A program made the position numbers and the translations under genes. From Stomorhina lunata (taxonomy: Eukaryota > Arthropoda > Insecta > Diptera > Rhiniidae), in assembly GCA_933228675.1 (NCBI GenBank), contig OW121741.1, forward strand, positions 16,877,571 through 16,941,570: DNA of 64,000 nucleotides, written 5' to 3'. Below, one piece after another: positions 46,985 through 59,225 of this stretch. Within the stretch, counting starts at the first letter, position 1. Each line of letters opens with the position of its first letter. Under the pieces are notes generated by a model. The model had not been told where the DNA came from. It was given only the letters and a program-made list of their open reading frames with translations, and searched no databases.

Positions 46985-47886
46985 AAATCGTGTAAGAAGG
47001 GACTTTTAAAAATTGACTAAAAAGGGGAAAAATCGAAAACGTTATATCTCCTAAAGTAATAGGTATAAGAACAAAATTTTAGTTTATTTGTAAAGAGCTA
47101 CAAAAATAAGCGGACAGGTGTTTTGAAACTATGCCTTTTAGGGGGTGAAAATGGGTGAAAATAATTACTAATTTTTAATAATTTTTCCTTTTTTTACCCC
47201 ATTTGCGGCCGAATTTCCAAAAATCCTACAAAAATAACCGGACATTTGCTTGGTACTTTTTTTAAACTATGCCATTTAAGGGGTAAAATGGGTGAACATA
47301 ATTTTCTGGTACTTTTTTAATCCACTCTTATCATTTGAACCGAAAAATACAGTAAAAACTTTGTACTGCAATCAATAGATCTGAAAAAAATATTGAATAC
47401 GTATTTTGTACTTTTTTGATTTCGCGGGGCAAAAGGAATAATATGATAACAGCATCTGATAAAGTGATTTGTATAAAAACAAAATTTTAACTGCGTTTTA
47501 ATAAAATGTACCGAATTCAATTGGTAGCAAAGAAATACCAAATATACATATGGAACTTTTATGAAATTAGGAGACAAAAAGGGAGAAAATTGGTAACGTT
47601 ATAGCTTTTAAAGTATTAGGTATGGAAACAAAATGGAAAATTGCATTTTGATCAGCTGAAAAAATTAGAAGACGAGTAATTGGTACTTTTTGGAAAAAAG
47701 GTCGAGCAATAATGTGTGAAAAATATTTATGGTACTTTTTTTATTTTTGAACAAATTAACTTAAAAACAAAAAGTGTATCACAAGTATATACTTTTTAAT
47801 ATTAAATATATGAAAATTTTAAAATTGCATAGAAACTCTTATCATAAAACTCCGAACAAGGCTCGTTCAACTAGGTACTAATATTA
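46985..47886 (+). mobile_element. Helitron-like non-autonomous element, copy 2 (plus strand)
   Basis: 46985-47600 is the reverse complement of 2240-2850; for example AATAAGCGGACAGGTG at 47103 against CACCTGTCCGCTTATT at 2627. The right end is TTATCATAAAACTCCGAACA, the stem formed with GGCTCG, and TTCAACTAG at about 47878. The terminal hairpin has one mismatch. It lacks the 125-bp array found inside copy 1. Confidence 0.55.
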
Positions 47887-49000
47887 ATTTTTGCAAGTTT
47901 ATGCAGCTGAGCTTTTAACAGCTTAAAGCTTATACTTCTCACATTGAGACGTTAATATTTTAGAGTAAAAGTAGGTACAGTTTTCTTTAAATTTTTCCTT
48001 GAATTTTGGAAGATAAGAAAAAATTCAATTTTTGCACTAACAAAAATTTTTCTTTACAAATCAGGCTTGCGCAAATTAATGCAGCTTTCCTTTTAGTATG
48101 ATCTAGATAATATCTGGGGCAACATTATATCAAAAGTCTAAGCCGGAGACTTTCGGAGTTTATGTTTAATTCTTCTTTTGGTAAGTAAGAAAAAAAAAAT
48201 TTTTTCGTTTTAAAATTTCTTAAGGATCCTTTTTGGACAAAGCCCAGAATTAATTAAATTTTAAGCGAAATGACAAATTTCATGTTTTTGATGTTGAACT
48301 TACAAAAAATGAGTAAATATTGTATACGAATATTCAGTAAAAATGATATCAAAGAATTTCTTACCATTTCCATTTGAGCAAATTTATACAGTTTTATTTA
48401 AGTTATTTTAAATTACAAACTATTAGCCATAAAATTTCAATTGCTTGAATAAGTGTTAATCAGGTAAATCAGGTAATCTTAGTCCTAAGTTTGCAAAAAC
48501 TTTATTAGAATTTAAACTTGCGCAACCTGTTGCGGCTTATCTTCTGAGACCAAAGATTACATACTAACAGCAATAATATGTCACTAAAGAGCTTGGGAGA
48601 AAGCTTTCAAAGCTTTTTTAATATTATTTCATTCGGTTACTTTTAGTTTGATATAATTTTTAAATTCATGTGAAAACTGTTAAATGAACAAAAAAAGGTA
48701 AAATCGTAGAATATGAGAAACTAAAGAAATTCTTAATAATATTAATTTTTGTAAGTTTATGCAGCTGAGCTTTTAATAGTTTAAAGCTTAGACTACTCAT
48801 ATTAAACGTCAAATTATTAGAGTATAATGAAGCATAGTTTTCTTTAAATTTCTCCTTGAATTTTGGAAATTAAGAAAAAAATTCAATCTTTACAATAACA
48901 AAAATTTTTCTTTACAAATCAAATTTGCGCAAATTAATGCAGCTTTGCTTTAAGTATAATTTAGATAACATATAAAGCAACATTATGTCAAAAAGCCAAG
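47880..49000 (+). repeat. Duplicated GCAAGTTTATGCAGCTGAGC sequence
   Basis: Segments of about 250 bp starting AATATTAATTTTTG recur at about 47878 and 48738. They share GCAAGTTTATGCAGCTGAGC (48750 copy: GTAAG), AGTTTTCTTTAAATTT and CAAATTAATGCAGCTTT. Related sequence occurs inverted at 52640-53170. Confidence 0.75.
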
Positions 49001-49407
49001 CCGAAAGCTTTCTGAGTTTTTGTTTAATTCTTTTTATTTTAATAATTAAAAAAAAACTAAAAAAAATGTTTTCACTTTTTCTTGCCACTGTATAATCCGG
49101 ACAAAGAGTTTGATTATGAGTTTAGCCACAAATTTTTCCTATGTAAATTTTCTGCATAATTCATTATTAATTGCTTTATTTAAACATTATATTTATGTAG
49201 TTTTTTTTCTATTTATTTATTTCCTTTGCAAAGAGTTTTTTGTATAATTTTATTATTTATAAATTTTATTGAAGCATAAAAATGCCTGAAGCCTCCAAAA
49301 AATATGTTAAAGTTTAAAACAAGAAAATTTCGTGACATTTAATAAAAAACTGAATTAAATTGAATATAAAAAATGAATTTAAATTAAAAAAATTACTATA
49401 AATTGAA
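49001..49407. other. AT-rich spacer, no gene recognised
   Basis: Nothing beyond low-complexity A/T runs up to the element that starts at 49408. Confidence 0.4.
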
Positions 49408-50934
49408 ACAAGTAAGAGTGGTATATTCGGCTTTGCCGAATCTTGGATACCCTTCACCAATGGTGTTCCAAAAGTACTTAATGTAATTCGTAGCAATATT
49501 TGGTTATACTTGTATTATATGCAAAGAGTCTTTAAAATTAAGAGTCGGAAAACGAAAACCTTTTCGGTGGCGTCATCATCTAGAATAGTTATGCACCCAA
49601 AGGTTAGGTTGGGCAGGTGGCTGATGTCTAGGGAAGCTTCACTTGGGTTCTAGACTACAAGTAGAAAATGCATATTTAAGCCAGCCAGTAGCTTCGAAAT
49701 AAAATAGACACATATTTTACGAACATTTAATAAAGTTCGATAGACCAGATAAACCATGCAGAAAAGATGCTTCAAAATGTAGATGCCCTTAGATTTGCAA
49801 TAGCACATCGATTTGATGAAGTTTAAGTATTCTGACATGCAACCCAAAAACGCTGTGCCCAGTGAGGGTTGTGCACTTTAATTCGTACGAATTATCCAAC
49901 TAGTAAAAGTTCTTGATTAGTTATGTAAAACTCTGAAGTTAGCGGACTGATTTAGGTCAAAGCTTTAACAATGATAAGCCATAAAATTATAGGGTATACA
50001 CTCTTAGTTTTAGATACATACGTGAAATATATAGCTTTTGAATGGATGGATATCAGCTTTGTCGGAAAAGTTATTAAAGATTTACTTATTTATCTGAAGT
50101 TAGTTAATTAATTAAAATGAACACTTCATCAATAATATTTGGAATGTATTGTTCTTTCGATCTGTCCGATGGATGTTTGGAAAGTTTTGCTCTAGTTCCT
50201 TGTGCAATTTTAATGTGATTTAATTTATCAGCATTAAATCGATTCCCGGTCGGGGTTATATGGGAGATTTCACTAAATGTGAATAGAGCTCGCCCATTTT
50301 CAATATCGAACTTTTCAAGAGATCAGAAATACTTTTGTCAAATATTGTCCCTCTAGAAAGTTTATTTTAGGCGCTATCGCCCTGAATATCAATATTGTAC
50401 AACGTCTTTATACTAAATGTCATCATCGTATCTTAGGCGAAGTTATAAGGGATCAATTGTCAAACGTGAACGGATTTCTCCCAATTGCAATTAAAAAATT
50501 TAAATTTTCGTTGATATGTGAGATACTTACATACATATGTAGGTTTTGAACGGATATCATGTAGTTAGCTGCATTTTTGTACTTCCTAGGAAGATTACCT
50601 ATAATTTGATATATAATACATTCTCAAATGTTATCATAATGTTCAAAAGTCAGACACAAAATTAAGATTAATGCAGAGTGTCTGTCTGCTAAAATCAGAT
50701 TTGTGGAGCTCCTGGATTTTACACAAAGTTTAGGATATTGGGCCACCCTGAATTTTATCATTGTCGATCAAAACACCATCGCTTAAACGCGAAATTATAT
50801 CTACCACAAATTACCGAATGCATCAGGATTTAGGTAATCTCCTGCGAAGGACGCTATTAAAATTCATCAAAATAAACACCTGAGATATCGACAAAACAGG
50901 AACTCCAAAAACTTGACTACAACAGAAAAAATTA

Positions 50935-51040
50935 CAGACAGGTAGACGGACGGACAAAAAAACAGACGGACGGACGGACAAACAAACAGAAGGACGGACA
51001 GACAGACAGACAGACAAATAGACGGACGGACGGACGGAGG
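50935..51040. repeat. (GACA)/(GACG) microsatellite
   Basis: Mixed GACAGACA and GACGGACG tetranucleotides. The minus-strand open frame through it (SVCLSVRPSV) is spurious. Confidence 0.9.
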
Positions 51041-51799
51041 TCGCGAAATCGATTTTCCTGCCGATTCAAAGTTGATCGGTACAGTTTGAATGGTATTCGT
51101 AATCAGATTTGTGGAGTATAGATTTTAGAAAATCCTCACACAAAGAACGATGTCAAATTTCATCACAATCGGTCCATAAACACCTGAGATATCGCTGAAA
51201 CAATACTTACGAAATGTAAACAAAATTTCTTAGACACGTACTTTGGGCAATTTGCTGTACATCAAATGTAGTGTTATTGCGATATCTCAATTGTTTATGG
51301 ACCGCTTTTGATAAAATTTATTAACGTGCTTGGCTTGGGAATTTCCTAAAATCTGATATAAAATTTATGTAGGTCCGTGCTAAAGGAGGATGGTTTTTCC
51401 TATTTCTGCATTTCATTTTTTCAACAAACATTCTCTAATGCGAACTTTGGGCAATTTGCGATACATCAAATTCAGTGTTTTGGCGATATCTCAGTTGTTT
51501 ATGAACCGATTTTGATAAAATTTTACAGAGTGCTTTGGGAAACTATTTCCTACAATCTGATATATAAAATATTATCACATGTACACCAGGAGTATCTTTT
51601 TTATCTTGTTATTTAAAAGTGTGTTTCAATCAAAAATTTTAAAATTTTCGTCTAATTTTTGGTATTTTTTCGATATTTTTGGTGTTTATAAACCGATTTT
51701 AATGAAATTTAATAGCGTTCATTGCGGGAGAATTTCCTAAAATCTGATATATAATTTATGTAAGAACATCCTCCAGGGGCTTCAGAAACTTGATTTCAA

Positions 51800-51817
51800 C
51801 AGACAGACAGACAGACG

Positions 51818-51849
<32 letters not shown>

Positions 51850-51852
51850 GAC
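51800..51852. repeat. (GACA)/(GACG) microsatellite, second
   Basis: Same tetranucleotide mixture near the right end of the 49408-51990 element. Confidence 0.9.
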
Positions 51853-51990
51853 ATCGCTTAATCGATTCTCCTCCCGATTCTGAGTCGATCGGTATAATTT
51901 TTATGGGGTCTACGATCACTAATAAAAAAATTACAAACGGAATCACAAACTTATAATACCCTTTCACCTATTGGTGAAGGGTATAAAAAT

Positions 51991-52639
51991 AGCAAAATTA
52001 ATTGAATCAAAGAAAGGCAAAGAAAATTTTGCTAAATGAAGAACAATCTAAACACTTCCTTAATAAAAAAAAACCCTTATGCTTCCTTACTTATATTTTC
52101 CCTCTCCTTTTGTTATCCTCTTCCTTAGCTAAGTCATTTCAAAAAATATCCTTCTCATAATTAACCACTTATTTGTCGTCTTTTAACTGCTATTACTTTG
52201 TGTAATAAAATCCTTATTAAATTACTTTTCCTTACATTGTTGACTTTAAAGTTTGCGTTATTTTAAATAACAAAAACAAATACAAAAATGGAGTTATGGC
52301 ACATAACATTGGCCATTTGTCCTCTTGGTTAACGGCTTTTAGGGATATAAATGTTTAAAGGTTTAGGTAATGGCACAAAGAATCATATGTTTTGTTAAAA
52401 TCCAGGTACTTTGGAAGAATTTTGTGGTAAGGGAACAGATATAACAGAAGACATTTAAAGGATAAGGGACAACGAATTCAAAATGCTCTAAGAAAATAAA
52501 AGAAGGACTTAAAAGCCAAGTAACTAATGTCTAAATAATTTTTTTCTAAAAAAATATTTTCTACAGTTTTCTTAAAAAATTTCTATAGAAACATTTTGTA
52601 TAGTAAAATTTTCTTAAAAAAAAATTATATACTCAAATT
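51991..52639. other. AT-rich spacer, no gene recognised
   Basis: No coding or repeat structure seen, apart from a short TTTCTATAGAAACATTTT-like run near 52590. Confidence 0.35.
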
Positions 52640-53170
52640 TTTAAAAAAGCTTTTAAGCTTTTTTATATAATGTTACCATATATATTGGCTAGATCATATT
52701 GAGCTCAAAACTGCATTAATTTGCTCAAACTTCAAATTGAAAAGAAAATTTTTTGTTATGGAAAAAATTTTATTTTTTTCTATTTTCCGAAATTCAGGGG
52801 AAAAATAAAAGAAAACTCTGCTTACTTTCACTTCAATATTTTTATATTTTGATCAGAGTAATAAAAGCTTTAAGCTATTAAAAGCTCAGCTGCATAAACT
52901 TGCATAAATAAATATTATAAAGGTTTCTTCAATTTGAATTAAGCCTTTTATTGTTCATTAGAGGGTTTTTATCTACATATTTCACATTATTATTAATGTT
53001 ATACTTGCCCTAAAGTAACCAATTAAAGTGAAATAAAAAAGCTTTGAAAGCTTTCTCTCTAGCTCTTTGGTGGTATGTTATTGTTGTTAGTATGTTATCT
53101 ATGGCCTTCAAAGATAAGCTGCATCAGCTTGCACAAGTTGGAATTGAAAAGGCGTATTTGCAGTCAATTT
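52640..53170 (-). repeat. Inverted copy of sequence at 47880-49000
   Basis: AGCTCAGCTGCATAAACTTG at about 52887 is the reverse complement of the GCAGCTGAGC motif. AAAGCTTTGAAAGCTTTCTC at about 53038 mirrors GAGAAAGCTTTCAAAGCTTT at about 48597. The pair encloses the 2.6-kb element. Confidence 0.7.
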
Positions 53171-53700
53171 CTTAAGTTTTTTTGTAGCCTTAGGCTTGGA
53201 TTAACTAACCCCTGATAATCATTTTTTCCATGACTTGGTATTTTATGACCAAAAGTATATTGCTTACAATAACGGAAGTAAAACTGCATAAATTTGCGCA
53301 AATTGAAATAATAAGGCATTCTTTGATACCAACTATATTGGAAATTCATACACATTTTTCCAGTTTAATTTTTTTATTTATGGATTCAAATGAGGTGAAA
53401 TTAAAATTTGGTCTCTATTCAAAACTTTAAACTATGCTGCGGTTGTTGTGGACTCTAAACAGACCATGAGACTCAATACCTTATCCATGGGGTTAGCCTT
53501 TATTGTACTTTATTGATGTACTTTAACTAATTTTATATAAAAAAATTTTAGCTGCTCAAGTTTGCACAAATTCAAATTGTGGAACGTTGTTAAGAAAACT
53601 TTGCAAAATACTTTTTTGATTTTCAAATGAAGTATTTTTTTTTATTAAAAAATTGCAGCTACGCATGTTTGCATGAATTGAAAACTGTGCCTAATCTTTT
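53171..53700. other. Diverged GCTGC-AAATTTGCACAAATTG repeats
   Basis: Words like GCTGCTCAAGTTTGCACAAA recur roughly every 110-120 bp (about 53290, 53545, 53655), continuing into the duplicated region downstream. No gene seen. Confidence 0.5.
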
Positions 53701-56700
53701 TTTGATTTTTTAATATAATATTCCCTCGAATGTTTTCTTTTCTATAAAAAACTTTGAGCTGCTTAAATTTGCAAAAATTCAAGTTTTGGAACGTTTTTTA
53801 AAAAAAACTCTGCCCTATACTTTTTTGATTTTATAACAAAATATTCCCACGAATGTTTGCTTTTATATAAAAAACTTTTTAGTTGCACAAATTTGCAAAA
53901 ACTCAAACTAAGAAACGTTTTTTAAGAAAACTCTGCCCAATACTTTTTTGATTTTCTGACATAATATTATTTTAAATGTTTTCTTTAAAACGAAAATTTG
54001 GGCTGCGCAAATTTGCACAAATTGAAATTGTAAAACTCTGCATAATTCTTTCATAATTTTCTAATGTAATATTACCTCAAATGTTTTATTTTATATACAA
54101 AAATTCGGTCTGAGCATATTTGCACAAATTGAAATTTTAAACAGTTTTATAAGCCGTCTATGCTTAAGAATCGTACATAGAATTTTTAAACAACGTGAAG
54201 TTTATCGAAAAATTAAAATTATTATATCTATAGAAAATTTTTCGATATAAAATTTTTTTATGAAAATTGTCTATATAAAATTGGTTATAAAAGCTTTCGA
54301 TACAAAACTTTTTTGACAACATTTTTTCTGTAGGAAATTTTGTACACAAAAAATTGTTAGGTATTTATATATAAATATTTTTTCTTTAGAAATATTGTCT
54401 ATATAAAATTTTACAAACAATTTTTCTTACATAAAATTTTTCTATACAAAAATATAGAATATAAAATAGAATATTATTTTTCATACAAAATTTTTGTATA
54501 GAAAATATTTCAATAAAATTTTTTTTTCTGTTCAAAGTTTGCGATATAGAATTTTTTTTTTATAGAAAATATAACTTTATTCAAAATGTTTCCATATAAA
54601 TTTTTTTACAAAATTGTTCCATACAAGTTTTCTTACAAAAACTTTTTCTGAAGAAAATTTGTTATTTATATAAATAATTTTTCTCTAGAAGATATTTTAG
54701 TACAGAACTTTTCGATATAGAATCTTCTATATAAAATTTTTCTTTTATATTAAATTTTATGAATAATTTGTCTACATCAAATTTTTCTACAGAAACATTT
54801 TTAAGCCAAATTTTTCTATACAAATTATATTACAAAGTTTTTCGATATAACTATGGACAATGGACAAATTTTCTTTATAAAATTGAATGTAAAATATTTC
54901 TATATAAAAATTTTCTACACAAAGTTTTTCTATACAGAATTTCTTCTATATAAAATTTTTCGACATAAAATTTTTCTATATACAATTTTTTTAAGTTTTA
55001 TTTTTTTCTATAGAAAGTTTTTCTCTAGAAAATATTTCAAAAGAAAATTTTTGTAAAGAAATTATATAAAATATATACATTTTTTTAATTTAAAATTTTT
55101 CGACATAAAATTATTTATTTAAATTTTTTCTATAGAAAAGTTTGTCAATATAAAGTTTTATAGAAAAATTTTCTACATAACATTTTTGATACAAATTTTA
55201 TTCTTTAGAAAATTTTTCTATCGAAAATATTTCAATAGAAAATTTTTGTATAGAAAATATTTCAATTGAAAATTTGTGCAAAAAATATTTTGATAGAAAA
55301 TTGTTGTATAGAAAATATATTAATAGAAAATTTTTCTGTAAAAATTTGTTTGTATTAAAAATTGAATATTTTAATAAAGATTTTTGATTTTTTAATATAA
55401 TATTCCCTCGAATGTTTTCTTTTCTATAAAAAACTTTGAACTGCTTAAATTTGCAAAAAATTGAAGTTTTGGAACGTTTTTTTAAAAAAAACTCTGCCCA
55501 ATACTTTTTTGATTTTATAACAAAATATTCCCACGAATGTTTGCTTTTATATAAAAAACTTGTTAGTTGCACAAATTTGCAAAAACTCAAACTAAGGAAC
55601 GTTTTTTTAAGAATACTCTGCTCAATACTTTTTTGATTTTCTGACATAATATTATTTCAAATGTTTTCTTTAAAACAAAAATTTGGGCTGCGCAAATTTG
55701 CACAAATTGAAATTGTAAAACTCTGCATAATTCTTTCATAATTTTCTAATGTAATATTACCTCAAATGTTTTATTTTATATACAAAAATTCGGTCTGAGC
55801 AAATTTGCACAAATTGAAATTTTAAACAGTTTTATAAGCCGTCTATGCTTAAGAATCGTACATAGAATTTTTAAACAACGTGAAGTTTATCGAAAAATTA
55901 AAATTATTATATCTATAGAAAATTTTTCGATATAAAATTTTTTTATGAAAATTGTCTATATAAAATTGGTTATAAAAGCTTTCTATACAAAACTTTTTTG
56001 ACAACATTTTTTCTGTAGGAAATTTTGTACACAAAAAATTGTTATGTATTTATATATAAATATTTTTTCTTTAGAAATATTGTCTATATAAAATTTTACA
56101 AACAATTTTTCTTACATAAAATTTTTCTATACAAAAATATAGAATATAAAATAGAATATTATTTTTCATCCCAAATTTTTGTATAGAAAATATTTCAATA
56201 AAATTTTTTTTCTGTTCAAAGTTTGTTTTATACTTAATTTTTAATATAAAAATTTTGCGATATAGAATTTTTTTTATAGAAAATATAATTTTCTTCAAAA
56301 TGTTTCCATATAAATTTTTTTTACAAAATTGTTCTATACAAGTTTTCTTACAAAAACTTTTTCTGAAGAAAATTTGTTATTTATATAAATAATTTTTCTC
56401 TAGAAGATATTTTAATACAAAACTTTTCGATATAGAATCTTTTATATAAAAATTTTCTTTTATTTTAAACTTTATGAAAAATTTGTCTACATCAAATTTT
56501 TCTACAGAAACATTTTTAAGCCAAATTTTTCTATAGAAATTATATTACAAAGTTTTTCGATATAAATTTTCTTAAATAAAATTTTTTTGTGGACAAATTT
56601 TCTTTATAAAATTGTATGTAAAATATTTCTATATAAAAATTTTCTACACAAAGTCTTTCTATACAGAATTTCTTCTATATAAAATTTTTCGACATAAATT

Positions 56701-57122
56701 TTTTTTGTTTAAAATTTTTCTATATAAAATTTTTTTAAGTTTTATTTTTTTCTATAGAAAGTTTTTCTCTAGAAAATATTTCAAAAGAAAATTTTTGTAA
56801 AGAAATTATATAAAATATATACATTTTTTTAATTTAAAATTTTTCGACATAAAATTATTTATTTAAATTTTTTCTATAGAAAAGTTTGTCAATATAAAGT
56901 TTTATAGAAAAATTTTCTACATAACATTTTTGATACAAATTTTATTCTTTAGAAAATTTTTCTATCGAAAATATTTCAATAGAAAATTTTTGTATAGAAA
57001 ATATTTCAATTGAAAATTTGTGCAAAAAATATTTTGATAGAAAATTGTTGTATAGAAAATATTTTAATGGAAAATTTTTCTGTAAAAATTTGTTTGTATT
57101 AAAAATTGAATATTTTAATACA
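53700..57122 (+). repeat. Tandem segmental duplication of about 1.68-1.74 kb
   Basis: Copy 1 spans about 53700-55380 and copy 2 about 55385-57122. TTCCCTCGAATG occurs at 53721 and 55403 (offset 1682), GAATCGTACATAGAAT at 54168 and 55853 (1685), and the end AATTGAATATTTTAATA at offset 1744. The rise in offset reflects insertions in copy 2, for example near 56225. Each copy has four or so ~120-bp repeats with AAATTTGCACAAATTGAAAT, followed by a degenerate array of TATAAAATTTTTCTA-type units. The identical 61-residue frames at 54164-54349 and 55849-56034 come from the duplication. Confidence 0.92.
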
Positions 57123-57650
57123 GATTTTTTCGATATAAAATTTTATGAAAAATTTTCTATATAAAATTTTTGTATAGAATTTTTTTTCTTTAGAAAATTT
57201 TTTCTATGTAGAGTTTTTAGGACAAAATTTTTCGATATAAAATTTTAAGATTTCGCTATAAAATTTTTGGATTTTTTTAGAGAAAATATTTCAGTAGAAA
57301 ATTTTTGTACAGAAAATATTTCAATAGAATTTTTTTTCTGTACAAATTTTGTTCTATTTTCAATTTTTAATACAAAATTTTTCGATATAAAATCTTATGC
57401 AAAACTTTTCCTATATAAAATTATAGTATATAAAATTTTCCTTTATAAAATTTTTGTATAGAAAATATTTCAATAGAATTTTTTTTGTAGAGAATTTGTT
57501 CTAAATATAATTTTTAATACAACATTTTTGTATAGAAAATATTTGAATAGAAAATTTTTGTAAGAAAATTTTGTAAGAAAATTTTTTCTTTATATGGTTT
57601 TTAATAAAAATTTTTTCTATATAAAATTTTTGTTTAGAAAAATTGTAGGG
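57123..57650. repeat. Degenerate TATAAAATTTTTCTATAGAAAATATTTCAA repeats
   Basis: Continues the AT-rich degenerate array beyond the duplication, with TTTTTGTATAGAAAATATTT words at irregular spacing near 30 bp. Confidence 0.7.
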
Positions 57651-59225
57651 TATTTAAAACAGTAAAATAAATGCTACCTTAGCAAGGGTCAACATTTGTT
57701 ATAAAATATTGAGAAAAAGCTTAAAAAATCAAATTAAAATACAAACAAAAAATATAAAAGCATAAGCTATGATGTGTTTACGACAAAGTGTGTTTTTCTT
57801 ACTGTTAGGCATTGGTATATATGTGTGTGTGTGTGTTTGTATTACTTAGCTTTGTAGTAAAAACGGAAAACGGAAGTCGCCAAAAAAACAATGTAATAAA
57901 TAACAACACAAAGTAGACATTAAACCATTAAATAGAAAAACAAATAGCTAAAAGAACTCTTCTAATTTCTTGCTACTAACTTATAGCTAAAGGCAAGCGA
58001 TTTACTTTAGTTTGTTTTAGAATTGGAGTTTAAATAGCAGTTGAATTGTATCAAATTGGCTAATGGCAAATGGTTTGAGTATTGAAAGGAATTTCTTTAA
58101 TGGTTTTTAGTGGAAAAAATGTTTTGGATATATTTGGCAGGCAAAGGTTAAAAGTTGCTGTTGGATTTCTGGTTAGTAGCTATGGTTGGTAATCATATAT
58201 TTAGATTTTACGTGTGCAACAAGGTCATAAATTCAACGTCGTTTAAAAGCTCGAGCTGACGCTGCTGTTACCTTTTGGCTGTTATTGGCTTTTTCTTGGT
58301 GTTTCGTTTAGAGAAATTAACAACAATTGTGTTGACATGCCATGGCGTTAAATTTAGATTTAGAACAAGAAAACATAGAATCAGGGAAGTTAAGGAACTC
58401 TGAACTATAAAGGGTATAAGAAATTAAAGAAAAGGGAATAAACCTAGAAATAAAAAGGCTAAATTCTCAATTACTTTAATTAAATTTCTTATAATGACTT
58501 TAATCACAACTTTGTATTATAATATACCAACTAAAGTAAATATTTGTATCAAATAATTCAAGCTAAAGTTCATGTTAGAGTTCAAATTTGTTTCCAGCTT
58601 AAAAGTCTGCCTATAATAATTTTCTATATAATTTTATTTAATAAATTTATTTAATATTATAATTGGGTTCAACAGCCAAATTAGCCGACATCTAATACAG
58701 CATCAACAGTCATTTGTAGCTGCATAATAACTAATTAACATTTAGAATGTGCTTTTCAACAAAACAACACAATAAGCCCAGAATAAACGTTATATTAAAC
58801 AAAAATATATAAAAGAAAAAAAAAAAAAACATAAAATCAATGGCGTGGCTCTTAAAAGGCGCCAAATACTAAATGTCCAAAGCAATAGAAAACTGAAAGA
58901 TTTTAAAATCGTCTTGCATACTTTGAGGATCTTTAATAAAATGACTTTAACAAACTCATATACTTCAAAGGGCTTCAAAGGCAAAATCTAAAAAAAGATC
59001 TACCCTATCTGTATGTATTTGTGTCACTCCCATGTTTTTGTATGAATAAAATTCACATAATTTAACTAAATTTTCAAATTAAAATATTTGAACTAAAAAC
59101 TCATTCTAAGCCTAGAAAAATACCCTAAAAATCATGAAAGCATTTCCAAAAACTAAAGCAAATGCAGAAGCCAAAACTCATTTAAAAAAACCAACAGGAA
59201 AATTTAAAATTTTATTTCAAAATTT
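57651..59225. other. More complex non-repetitive sequence, no gene recognised
   Basis: A (TG)n tract lies at about 57822-57836. The stretch 58230-58360 is less AT-biased (CTCGAGCTGACGCTGCTGTT; ACATGCCATGGCGTT) and could hold conserved non-coding sequence, but I recognise no motif with certainty. Confidence 0.35.

Larger units (their letters stand above)
49408..51990 (+). mobile_element. Non-autonomous dipteran transposable element, about 2.6 kb
   Basis: The left end reads AAGTAAGAGTGGTATATTCGG, with the stem TTCGGC-TTT-GCCGAA, then GATACCCTTCACCAATGGTG. The right end reads CACCTATTGGTGAAGGGTAT, close to the reverse complement of that motif. Such ends are typical of abundant INE-1/DINE-like elements in flies; class assignment is from memory of that layout. 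Inside are two GACA/GACG microsatellites (50935-51040, 51800-51850), each followed by a similar block with ATCGATT-TCCT-CCGATTC and GATCGGTA, so the interior is partly duplicated. No transposase gene is visible. Confidence 0.65.

Noticed and set aside
50823..51017. Minus-strand frame rich in SVCLSVRPS
   Set aside because: Translation of a GACA/GACG microsatellite.
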